A stretch of DNA of 30,130 nt, from positions 1 to 30,130 of the forward strand of contig JBBHKE010003297.1 in assembly GCA_037447655.1 (NCBI GenBank). Reading direction: 5' to 3'. Position 1 is the first letter of the stretch. The number at the start of each line of letters is the position of its first letter. The position numbers were made by a program, and so were the translations under genes. Positions 7,323-16,086 of the stretch are shown here, one piece after another. The DNA comes from Zygnema cylindricum (lineage: Eukaryota; Streptophyta; Zygnematophyceae; Zygnematales; Zygnemataceae). The notes under the pieces were generated by a model that saw only the letters and a program-made list of their open reading frames with translations, was not told the DNA's origin and made no database searches.

Positions 7323-9209
7323 ATGGAGCCCATAGAATTTCAGGTTATGGGCCCACCATCTAGGGTGCCTATGTTCGATGGAACAGACTTCACTTATTGG
7401 GAGTTTACAATGGAGGGATTGCTTTTCGAGAAGCACTTATGGGGAATTGTTTCGGGACAAGTGAGGTGTCCGCCACCGGACTTTGGAGGATCTCACTATG
7501 GAGAATCATCTGGGGCTGCCCAGAAAACTAACCAGAATTCAGATGCAAGGGAAGGTGAAGGGAAAAACCTTGTCGTGGATGGGGAAATAGGGGAGAAGGA
7601 AAAAGGGACACGTATGGTGAGGGGAGCTATGCTCTCAACTATGGTACCACTTGTAGGGATTAAAACTGAAGAAAATGACAGAAAAATATGGGAATATAAA
7701 AACACTATAGCAAAACATCTCATACTTAGATATGTGTCTAAGTCCATAGCTATCACTCTTTTAAGTCTAACTAAGTCTTCGGAAATCTGGGAAGCACTAA
7801 TTCAGATTTATAAGAGTGAGACTATAAAGAGGCAACAATTAGTGAAACAAGAAATAGAGGCCTATGTTTATAAAGGCGGCAATATGATAGAGTTTTGCAA
7901 TGATATTGCTGCGTTATATGTTCAGCTTGCTAGTGCGGGATATGTAGAATCTGAGGAGAGAAAGATTAATACACTAATAATGAAACTCCCGGATGAGTAC
8001 GAAGACATCATTTACCGTATGCAGGAAATGGATGGCTCCTCTTGGACTTGGAGCGTTACCATGGGGATAATACTTGTGAGGGAAAGCACTTTGGAGCTTC
8101 GTAGGGGAAGTGAAAGGGTGACTGCATTTACAGCTGGTGGTGACTGGCGGAAGCGTGATGTGAGGAACGGCGATGACGAGCGGAAGCGTGATGAGAGGAA
8201 GAAAGACAAAGGTAAACCTTATCGGAACTTTGGTGGAAAGCGAGGGAGAAGAAAAGAAAGACGAACTTTGAAAAAAGGGGTTTGCTTTGCTTGTAGGAAA
8301 CCGGGTCACTATATGGAGGAGTGTCCTTGTTTGGAAGAACTTAGAAGCTGGTATGTGAATGAGGAGGAAGAGGAGAAAGAGGAGAAAGAGGATGAAGAAA
8401 TCTTGGAGCTTCTTCATGTTGGTAGAATGGAAAAGAGAGAAAAGTACACAGAAATTCCACGAAGGCAACAGTGTGCTTTTGGAGGTATAAGGGAAGTAAA
8501 GAGAGGGGAGGTACTTGAGGATGTCGAGGAGTGTGGAAATTATGACTTACAAATGAGTAAGTCGGATCTAGGATCAATTAATGAAAAAGGGAAAAATAAA
8601 AATAATGAGGATAATTTTATAGATATTTTGGAAAAAGAGAATTGGTTGGAAAGGGAGACTTCTACGGATTCCGAGGAAAGGGGAGAAGTGAAACTTGAAA
8701 GGGTTTTAAAGGCTAGGGGAGAAGAGGAATATTTAATGAAAGGTTTAGGGGAGGAGAAATATTTTTTGGGAATAAATTTAGAAAGTGAGAGTGGGAAGAA
8801 ATCCATGGGAGAGAGTGAGGAAAGTTTAATTTTTGGGGGTAATGGGTTTGACATCACTAAAGGGAGTGATGGCATTTATAAAGGTGCGCCTGCAAAAGGG
8901 TTAGCATCTGGGTGTGTATTGCAGATTGGAGATGGGGCTGGCTGTTTGAATTGCAAGATGGAAATTGGATTTAGTGTGGATGGAAAAGAGTGGAGGTGGA
9001 TAAAATCTTGGCTTAGCTTTATGAAAAGTGGGATGCTAAATAAAATGTGTGGTGTAATTAATATTCCGGTTTATCAAATGCTCTATTTTAAATACGAGAA
9101 TATTTTCTTAAAGTTTTATGAAAAGAGAAGGAAAAGGAAAAAGAAAAAGGGTGTGTTTGTTTGTTTGTTTTTTTTGGGTTGTGTGGGAGTCGAAAAGAAA
9201 ATGGACTAG
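7323..9209 (+). CDS. Copia Gag protein with degenerate pol remnants
   Basis: This is one uninterrupted frame of 628 codons from the ATG at 7323, with an in-frame GTG at 7317. The first 20 nt lie in the LTR and the next codons are the PBS itself (FQVMGPPS). Residues ~25-260 form a copia gag/UBN2-like capsid region (YWEF, LWGIV, IWEALIQIYKS, LVKQEIEAYVYKGGNM, LIMKLPDEYEDI). A Lys/Arg-rich stretch precedes a CCHC zinc knuckle, CFACRKPGHYMEEC (residues 321-334), which would bind RNA in the virus-like particle. An acidic tract follows, then IPRRQQCAFGG, where element 2 enters its protease. Here the catalytic DSG is absent. Near 8725-8790, YLMKGLGEEKYFLGI mirrors the RT C-terminal motif of element 2. 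From about 8838, DITKGSDGIYKGAP and WRWIKSW mirror its RNase H. These scraps lack the catalytic domains. The frame ends in a Lys/Arg-rich tail. Confidence 0.9.
   Translation: MEPIEFQVMGPPSRVPMFDGTDFTYWEFTMEGLLFEKHLWGIVSGQVRCPPPDFGGSHYGESSGAAQKTNQNSDAREGEGKNLVVDGEIGEKEKGTRMVRGAMLSTMVPLVGIKTEENDRKIWEYKNTIAKHLILRYVSKSIAITLLSLTKSSEIWEALIQIYKSETIKRQQLVKQEIEAYVYKGGNMIEFCNDIAALYVQLASAGYVESEERKINTLIMKLPDEYEDIIYRMQEMDGSSWTWSVTMGIILVRESTLELRRGSERVTAFTAGGDWRKRDVRNGDDERKRDERKKDKGKPYRNFGGKRGRRKERRTLKKGVCFACRKPGHYMEECPCLEELRSWYVNEEEEEKEEKEDEEILELLHVGRMEKREKYTEIPRRQQCAFGGIREVKRGEVLEDVEECGNYDLQMSKSDLGSINEKGKNKNNEDNFIDILEKENWLERETSTDSEERGEVKLERVLKARGEEEYLMKGLGEEKYFLGINLESESGKKSMGESEESLIFGGNGFDITKGSDGIYKGAPAKGLASGCVLQIGDGAGCLNCKMEIGFSVDGKEWRWIKSWLSFMKSGMLNKMCGVINIPVYQMLYFKYENIFLKFYEKRRKRKKKKGVFVCLFFLGCVGVEKKMD
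7343..7358 (+). other. Primer-binding site, half-tRNA iMet type
   Basis: The 16 nt directly after the LTR, GGTTATGGGCCCACCA, are complementary to the anticodon stem and loop of plant initiator tRNA-Met as I remember it (…UGGUGGGCCCAUAACC…). They do not match the tRNA 3' end, which would give TGGTATCAGAGC. Drosophila copia is the standard example of priming by a cleaved 5' half of this tRNA. The site lies inside the gag frame. Confidence 0.85.
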
Positions 9210-9222
9210 AAAATAAGGGGAG
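9210..9222 (+). other. Polypurine tract of element 1
   Basis: AAAATAAGGGGAG directly precedes the 3' LTR and would prime plus-strand DNA. Element 2 has the identical 13 nt at 19333-19345. The gag stop codon overlaps its upstream edge. Confidence 0.85.
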
Positions 9223-10528
9223 TGTTGATATTTGAGTATTTTCTAGGTCTATGTTAGGATAGGAAAATAGCAGAGGCAGTCTGCCTCTAACTTCTTCTCC
9301 AAGCCCCCACACTTGTTGTAGTCACTGGAGGCTGAAGAGGAAGCCAGAGCCATGGCTGCCAAAGCTGTCTAGAGAGACAAGTAGTAGAATCTGAGTAGAT
9401 TTACCAAAAGGTGTGACGGATCCAGGATTTGATCCTGGAACCTGCCGTCCGTCACAGTAGCCGTTAGCCTTAACCGTTTAGTCTAGGACTTGTGCTAAGT
9501 GACATAGGGTTTAATATGAAATTTAAACAAATAAACATAGGTTTTCCCATTTACCTAGATTACGGTCTATAGGACATAGAAACAGTTTGTACTATTAGTA
9601 CCGGACGAAACAAATAGTACGGACATTTGTTTCGACGGTTCGCATTTAATACCTATATCAATCGGACGGCCGTGGTTAGCGCCGATCTCGCGGAAAGGAC
9701 AATTTGGCGGTTTTCGGACTCCGCCACTCCGGATGACACGTGGCAACAACTTACGGGATTACGGAATTTTCGGAACGGCAGAAAACAAATCTGGAAGTGA
9801 CAAATGTCGCATTATGATGACATCGTACAATGTACGTACAGAAAGTACTCCGGCACTTGTACTTTCTTGTACGGTCCCGATTTTCTGACGCGGCATGACC
9901 TGGCGCCACGTGGAGAGATAAGATTTGGAGGCAGGAATTTCGAAGATTATAAGAGCGAATCCGAATAAAACATGTGTTTACTTTTGAGCCGTGTCGTACG
10001 ATAACCGTACAAAAGGTACACCGGCATCTGTACCTTTATGTACTATACAGTAATGCGATTGGTCTGTACCTCAGTAGTAGAGGGTTTAGAGAGGGGTTTA
10101 GGACTTAGAATATTTCTAGTAGGTAGCTGCCTCTCCCAGAGAGCACCTTGTATAAATGGCAAACTTTGGCCAGCCATAACTATCAATTCAGTAGACCAAA
10201 TTCAGTGATTCTTGTTGCTGCGGACTCAGGGGAGTCCAGGCTACACAGGGGTGTAGTCGGTTATATTTTTTTTGCCTGCCTGGGTGGCTGCATTTCTAAG
10301 GGAAAGTCAAAGTGGGGAATGTTATCCTAAACTACTATTCTAACTTTGCATTCTGTAGTGAAACTGAGCACACAGAAAGTCTTATTTCACAGGGGTGAAG
10401 CTGTAATGGGGTTATGATTGTCAAGGGGTCAATCATTTGGGTTTATATTAACTTGGAGTCGGCACTATCTAGATTAGCTTCCTTTGGACCTGCGAATTCT
10501 GTGTGGCAATGGAGCCCATAGAATTTCA
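9223..10528 (+). repeat. 3' LTR of element 1
   Basis: It is 1306 bp and nearly identical to 6038-7342. It carries the same stem-loop (9413-9455), hairpins, G-box and TATA motif, and it ends GAATTTCA. The largest local difference is near 9517, where a T-rich word is replaced by AAATTT with a 1-bp gain. Confidence 0.95.
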
Positions 10529-10636
10529 AGGAGGAAAGGGAAAGAGAGGGTGAGAAGTGAGAAGGATCTCTTGCTAAAAAAGGTAAAAAGGTTAAACGGC
10601 AGGTGGTCAAAAAATTTGGCAGATGGGATAGTATAG

Positions 10637-10881
10637 TACACACCGTGAATCGCTATTACTGCTAATAAATAAACATCTTTTCTCCGTACACACTTGTCCG
10701 GATTTTAATTTCAAGCAGCCAATCGAAAGCTGAGAATGTTACCTTTCAATCGTAACCGTCAAATCCACAATGCGACAAGTGTGTACGGAGAAAAGATGTT
10801 TTAAGCGACGAAAAAAAACAAAAAACAAAAATAGCGATTTTAAGCGAAAGAAAGAGAAACTATTAGTGATTCACGGTGTAG
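10637..10881. mobile_element. TIR-A family MITE, hairpin subtype
   Basis: The left end is CACCGTGAATCGCTATTA and the right end TAGTGATTCACGGTGTAG. Inside is a perfect 26-bp inverted repeat (10673-10698 against 10774-10799) containing TCCGTACACACTTG. The same interior, weaker, occurs at 28296-28516 and 3345-3571, while the copies at 2722 and 22508 have other interiors with the same ends. It encodes no protein. The target duplication is not clear. Confidence 0.75.
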
Positions 10882-11322
10882 TGATGGAGAGGTGGAAGGT
10901 GACGAGGCGGGGGATTGAGCTGACGTGTCGGAAAGGAGGTAGGAGTGGGTCACCGTTGAGAGAAGAGGAGTTAAGTGGAGGAGGAAGAGAAAGTCGGGCG
11001 TCGAAAAGAAAGGGGAAGTGATCATGGAGGGAGTGGGTAATGATGGTGACGTGGCGAGAAGGGATTGGAGAAGAGAGGTATAGAAGAGCCGAGGAGGAAT
11101 CGAGCTTTGAAGGGAAGTGAAGTGGGGAGTATTATTAAACGCCACGTCACGAAAGATAATGACGTGACGGCTGTATTGAGACAATCCATTCTATACGGTG
11201 AGTCAAGATTGTCCGTACAACGGGATCCTCATTGAACTAGGCCGGCATTCGAAAAATTCGAAGGTGCCGAATGTTAAATCTTTGGCTGGTTTTGAACTTT
11301 CAAAAGCGTGAGAGTGACGAGA
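10882..11322. other. Purine-rich intergenic DNA
   Basis: GA-rich DNA resembling the region left of element 1. Frames on both strands lack family features. ACGTGGC and CCACGTCA words occur near 11050 and 11141. Confidence 0.35.
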
Positions 11323-11330
11323 GTCTGCCA

Positions 11331-12037
11331 CATAGTTGTCCTATTCGTACGGATTTCGATTTTTTTCCGAAAACTACGTAGTATTCGTTACTTTCATACC
11401 GTTCATTAATTTTCGATGTACGATGCACGAAAACGTACGGAAGCCGTCCCTTTAACCCTAAAAAATCCTAGAAAATCCTAAAATGTACGAAAGACATACG
11501 GAAATGTACGGATTTGTACGACATGTGTAGCCTAAAAAACTTAGAGGTACGGATAATGTAAGGCAGTTGTACTGTAATTTATCGGAATGTACGAAATGCA
11601 CGGGAAATACCCTAAACACCCTAAAATCCCCCCATCAATAACCCTAAAATTACTTAAATATACGGACGTCGTACGTAGATGTACGAAAAATGTAAGTCCG
11701 TATAACTAAAATATACGGAAAAGCACGAAAATGTACCCTAAAAATCTCAAAATAATAACCGTCAAAAATACGAAAAAAATACGGACATTGAACGTAAATG
11801 TACGAATAATAGTTGGTTGTTTAACATAAATATTTGAGAACGCACGAGAATGTACCCTAAAATTCCTCAAATCCACTAAAAGCACTGAAATGTAGGAAAA
11901 TAGTACGCAAATGTACGAAAATGTGCGGATACATAGTCAGGTACGCATTTAATAGTTTTTTTTTCATCGTTAAATGCGTATCGTGCGTAGTATTCGCGCG
12001 TTCGTTCCGTGCTTAATATGCGCACGGGACAACTATG
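11331..12037. mobile_element. hAT-1 non-autonomous element, copy 1
   Basis: This 707-bp element has ends CATAGTTGTCC and GGACAACTATG and is flanked by a perfect 8-bp duplication, GTCTGCCA (11323-11330 and 12038-12045). An 8-bp duplication and CA...TG ends indicate the hAT superfamily. The interior is non-coding and packed with direct and inverted TACGnAAATGTACG-like words, probably transposase-binding subterminal repeats. A second copy lies inverted at 21345-22788. Confidence 0.85.
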
Positions 12038-12045
12038 GTCTGCCA

Positions 12046-13896
12046 TATATTGCGCAGGTAGTTTGTCTAAAAAACGGTCTTCTTTTGAAAAGAAGTCGGC
12101 GAATAGACGAACTGTTGCAGGAAGCAACCCATTTCCACATACCTTTGTAACGATCCGTTATTTTGTTGTGTTTGGGTACATAAGGGCATGCGGTTGATAT
12201 ACAAGGTTGTGGGTAGTGAATTGCATAAATGAGCAGGCAAAAGGCACCACCCAACAACAGCTGCTCGGAAAACGTTGATGCTTGCATAAAATATAGTATA
12301 AATCGGTGGTCATTTTTCATAATTTTAATTAGTGTTGGTGGTTATTTGGTTTAGTTATCGTTGTCTTTTTTGTTTGTTCTCATTGCCTTAGCCTATTTTA
12401 TGAATCTTATGGTATTTAAATGTTATTTTTTACTTTTTAAATTCTTTTTGTACCCCGGTGGTTTTAACATCGCGATTTTTGCACTAAAGAGTCAATTTCA
12501 TATAGGAAATGTTCACTTCGATGTTTGAATTGTAAAAAATTGAAGGAAAATTCAGAATTTTATTGCATTATATACTCGTGGTAAAAGCCAATAGCATGTG
12601 CGATAAATTAGACAACCCAAAAAATGCCACTAATGATTGTATCGAGCATAGGGCCACAAAAGCCATCGATAAATCCTGTCATCGATGACATGTATGATAC
12701 TGTTAGGAAAAAAAAAATGGTCATTTTGCCTAGGAAACAACCATGACGAAAGTAAGGTTTTCAATACCAATTATAGAAAACCAAAAACCAATTTTGTAAC
12801 AAAACTTATGACGTACCGAACATTGGAGATAGGAGTTGAACATTTTGAGTTTTTTCATTGCTACTATGTGCCACTTGACTCTCAAGCCATGGTAGGAAAT
12901 ACAATTGTACGATTTTAGCATTCTATTAACCTAATGTCTTATATAGCAAGATTCCATTATCTCCAAACCATAGACAAACAATTACGATTATACAATTTTA
13001 ACATTCTACAAACTTCATTATTTTGTCCCTACGACATTCAAATCGTACACAATGAGATACACCAAATGTACATAATTGAACCGTTAATGTAATTGTTCAT
13101 TGCTTCTAATTTTACTCTTGGTCAATCATATCCAAATGTGGTCAGTGATAATCAAGGATTTTTTGAGAAAACAGGCGAATTTGGTCGCAATTGCACCTTT
13201 GTGGAAGATGACAAACATTTCCCCAAAATTTAAGGATTTAGCATTTTGTTGAGTATGTTGCGAAACTGGCATTTCACATCTTACGTCAATATAAAATTTG
13301 TACAAAACATTGTTCGAACTTCAATTTTAAACAAAAAGGTAGGTTACGTACACTGTTTGTATATTTGTTGACTTATCCTAAACAAACTTGTATCTTACAC
13401 AATGAGAGGGTTAAGAGGCAAGAACTTATCGAAAACGTATAAAGAGTATGCGAAAAACCTAAATCGATTAGATGTCGACAAAGATAGAAAAAAAAATAAC
13501 ATGATATGATTTGTTTAACTCATTCGAATGTCCTTACGGAGTTTGGGTTGGATAAACGTAAAACAATCTTTGTAAAGCTAGTTGTCTTCAAGTTGTAGCG
13601 TTGTCTAAATGCGTTAATGGTAACATTCAAAGGCTTCTTGAGAAAAAACAAGGGATGGCAAGTCTTACCGTTGTCTATAATGTACTAAAGGGATCGTTTG
13701 ATAACTTATTAGAAAACTGAATCAGCAATTAACAACAAAAGTATTCTATCTTTGTATTAAATAATTATTTATTGTATAAGATATATAATTTGTACGGTTC
13801 ATTCAAAAAAATGTTGTATATTTGTATGCTTAGGTGTCAATCCTTGCAGTTTGACCTTTGGGCTTTGCCACTTGGTCATCACATGCAGTCCATAAG
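12046..13896. other. AT-rich intergenic DNA without a recognised gene
   Basis: No frame here has convincing domain features. A 77-codon frame at 12685-12918 matches no family I know. TGTCATCGATGACA near 12677 is a perfect 14-bp palindrome. Its left edge is the hAT-1 target duplication and its right edge is the TTACA duplication of element 2. Confidence 0.35.
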
Positions 13897-14080
13897 TTAC
13901 ATGTAGAAATTAATGGTTCATTTTAAGTATTTTCTAGGTCTAAATAGAAATATAGAAAGAAGCCGAGGCAGTCTACCTCTAACTTCTCTCTCCAACTCTC
14001 AAACTTGTCGCAGTCACTGAGAAATTGGAGAGGGAGCTAGAGCCATGGCTACCTAGGCTATCCAGAGGTTTACGGGAAAA

Positions 14081-14154
14081 TATATATTAGTTAGGTGTAT
14101 ATTTACTAAAAGGTATGTATATATTAGTTAGGTGTATATTTACTAAAAGGTATG
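14081..14154 (+). repeat. 37-bp tandem duplication in LTR
   Basis: Two identical 37-bp units (TATATATTAGTTAGGTG...) stand head to tail. The same pair occurs in the 3' LTR from about 19525. It lies just upstream of the conserved stem-loop and is absent from element 1. Confidence 0.9.
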
Positions 14155-14195
14155 TGCCGGCCACAGGATTTGATCCAGGTACCTACCGGCCGGCA
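14155..14195 (+). promoter_or_regulatory. LTR two-part stem-loop, element 2 version
   Basis: The outer stem pairs TGCCGGCC (14155-14162) with GGCCGGCA (14188-14195), around ACAGGATTTGATCCAGG. The inner sequence is nearly that of element 1, but the outer stem differs completely. The 3' LTR copy is at 19599-19639, where the inner hairpin is CAGGATTTGATCCTG. Confidence 0.65.
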
Positions 14196-14619
14196 AACAA
14201 CCAGTAGCCGGTAGCCTTAGCCGTTAAGTCTAGAAGTAATGTTACATACTATATGGTATGATAATTAATTGAGCATTAATACGTAGGGTAATTCATTTAA
14301 CTGTAACTGTTTACGGGATACATAGATCTGGTAATGTAAAAGTACGGATTACGGTACGGATAAGAAATCAATACCGCGCATTGATTTCGTAAGCGAAACA
14401 AATACCGCGCATGTATTTATTACGGCTACGATCAAATGTGAATTTAATCGGACGGCCGGAATTAGCGCCGAGATCGCGGAAGAAGAATTCGGCGGTTTGT
14501 GGGCATCGCCACATCGGATGACACGTGGCAAAATTACATTGGATCGTGGTATCTCCAGGGATTACGGCACCGAATCCGGATATGACATGTGTCGACATTA
14601 AGGCCATGTTGTACAATTT

Positions 14620-14660
14620 CCGTACATAAAGTACACCGGCGACTGTAATTTTGCGTACGG
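14620..14660 (+). promoter_or_regulatory. GTAC hairpin in element 2 LTR
   Basis: TCCGTACATAAAGTAC pairs imperfectly with GTAATTTTGCGTACGGA around ACCGGCGACT. This is the counterpart of the two element 1 hairpins and keeps the CCGGC loop. Confidence 0.45.
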
Positions 14661-14994
14661 AACTATAATATGATTGGTTCCGTACATCAGTATATAGAGT
14701 CTGTGAGAGAGATAAGACTTAGAAAAATTGAAAGATAGGACCCTCTCTCCCTGAGAGCTTGTGTACAAAAGGTCAACTTTGACCCTCCATAACTTACTGC
14801 TCAAGGGAGCAAATTCAGAGATTCTTTTTGCTATCAACTCAGGGGAGTCTTGCCTTCATAGGGGTGTAGGTGGTCAGAGTTTTTGTCTGCCAGGGTGGTA
14901 GTTGTTTTTGCTGAAACACAACGGGGTCAGGATTATCCTAGAGGCTTCTTGGAAGCTGTCCACTCTGAGGACTTATAGAGGTCTCACAGTTTCA

Positions 14995-15009
14995 GGTTAT
15001 GGGCCCACC
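14995..15009 (+). other. Primer-binding site, half-tRNA iMet type
   Basis: GGTTATGGGCCCACC follows the 5' LTR directly and is identical to the first 15 nt of the element 1 PBS. It is complementary to the anticodon stem-loop of initiator tRNA-Met. The ATG inside it (14999) is in the gag frame. Confidence 0.85.
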
Positions 15010-16086
15010 CTCTGGGGTACCTATCTTTAATGGAACTAGCTTCATATACTGGGAAAGTATGATGATATGAGCTCTATGCGAAAAAAGGTTTTGGGGGATA
15101 GTGAGTGGACGATTGGGGCGTCCATCAAGTCTTGGAATTCCTCTAGGGTTTGGAGGAAGCAGATTCACCAGGAAAGAGGATCCACCTTCAATGGAGGAAA
15201 CAAAAGGAGGAGAGGTGGTGGACAAAGGAAAGGAGAAGGAGGCGACCACACCAATAGCAACTGGTTCGACATTCATGTCACCTATTCCGCGGAACAAGGA
15301 GAATGATACTGAAACCTGGGACTTCAACAATATGGCGGCAACGCACTTCATCCTACGCCATCTCACTCAAGGACTTGCATGTCCTCATTTGCAGGTAGAA
15401 AGGGCATCCGATCTTTGGATGGCTCTCATAGAGATGTACCGAAGTGGTACGATTCAGCAACAACAGTTGGCTGATCAGAAAGTTAAGGAGAATGTATACA
15501 AAAGGGGGAAGATGTTGGATTTTTGCAATGAGCTTGCTACACTCTTCATGGAGCTAGAGAGTGCGGGAAAAGATTTTAGTGAAAAAGAAAAGGTTAACTG
15601 TTTACTGATGAAGTTACCCGATGAGTTCGAGAACATAGTCAACCGTGTGCAGGACTTGTCGGACTCAAGGTGGATATGGAACTCAATGGTGGGGATGATT
15701 CTCGTTCGGGAGAATACGATTGAGATCGAAGGGGAGGAAAGAGTGGTCAAGCCTTGGCAAATGCAACCGATTGGAGGAACAAGGATTCTCGGAAACCGGT
15801 CGGAAACTATAGGGGGAGGGAGCAGAAAAATCAGACCGACGAGTTTGGACCAAGGGCTCCCAAAGGTTTTTGTCATTTTTGTAAGAAACCTGGGCACTAT
15901 ATGGCAGAGTGCACTAAGCTAATCGAGCTTCGGTTAAAAGAGGGGCAGACCGGTGGTACCCCGAGAGGAAAGAAAAAGGCCCTTGTGACACAGGTACATG
16001 AGGCGGAATCCGAGGACGAAGACGATGAGCTCCTTTTAGATGAGGAGTTAGAGGCAAAAATCGAGGTCGAAATTCCACGAAGGTAG
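14999..16086 (+). pseudogene. gag of element 2 (broken)
   Basis: The frame starting at the PBS ATG encodes MGPPSGVPIF and YWES, similar to element 1, and meets a TGA at 15068-15070. It continues in the same frame through the capsid region (LWMALIEMYRS, KENVYKRGKM, LLMKLPDEFENI) to about 15750, where a 1-nt loss shifts it. The next frame holds the CCHC knuckle CHFCKKPGHYMAEC (15871-15912), an acidic tract and EIPRR, then TAG at 16084-16086. Upstream in the LTR the matching start codon is ATA in this 5' copy but ATG in the 3' LTR copy. Confidence 0.85.

Larger units (their letters stand above)
6038..7342 (+). repeat. 5' LTR of element 1
   Basis: It runs from TGTTGATATT to GAATTTCA, where identity with the 3' LTR ends. 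Near the start is the palindrome AGAGGCAGTCTGCCTCT (6087-6103). Next come a two-part stem-loop (6228-6270), a G-box/ABRE-like site (6548-6559), a second CCACGTGG (6720-6727), two GTAC-armed hairpins (6646-6688 and 6819-6857) and a TATAAA (6965-6970). The last 20 nt are coding: the gag ATG lies at 7323. Confidence 0.95.
6038..10528 (+). mobile_element. Copia LTR retrotransposon, element 1 (non-autonomous, gag-only)
   Basis: The order is 5' LTR (6038-7342), PBS, one long ORF, polypurine tract and 3' LTR (9223-10528). The LTRs start TG and end CA. I count about 17 substitutions and one indel between them (roughly 1.3%), so the insertion is fairly recent and younger than element 2. The flanks read GGGAG (6033-6037) and AGGAG (10529-10533), a possible 5-bp duplication with one change. 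The 1.9-kb interior has a complete gag but no protease, integrase or usable RT, so transposition would need pol from a relative. Its PBS, polypurine tract and gag start match element 2. Confidence 0.92.
13902..14994 (+). repeat. 5' LTR of element 2
   Basis: It starts TGTAGAAATT and ends GTTTCA. It contains a 37-bp tandem duplication (14081-14117 and 14118-14154) also present in the 3' LTR, so it predates insertion. It also holds a two-part stem-loop (14155-14195), a G-box/ABRE site (14519-14530), a GTAC hairpin (14620-14660) and TATATA at 14691. It is related to the element 1 LTR along most of its length. Confidence 0.95.

Noticed and set aside
6038-7342. Hammerhead-bearing retrozyme LTR
   Set aside because: No CTGATGA...GAAA catalytic core was found in either LTR family, and the elements encode Gag.
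7974-8875. Long minus-strand frames under the element 1 gag
   Set aside because: They are Ser/Pro/Leu-rich antisense shadows of the purine-rich gag coding strand.
12685-12918. 77-codon plus frame in the AT-rich gap
   Set aside because: No recognisable motif, and its length is expected by chance over 1.8 kb.
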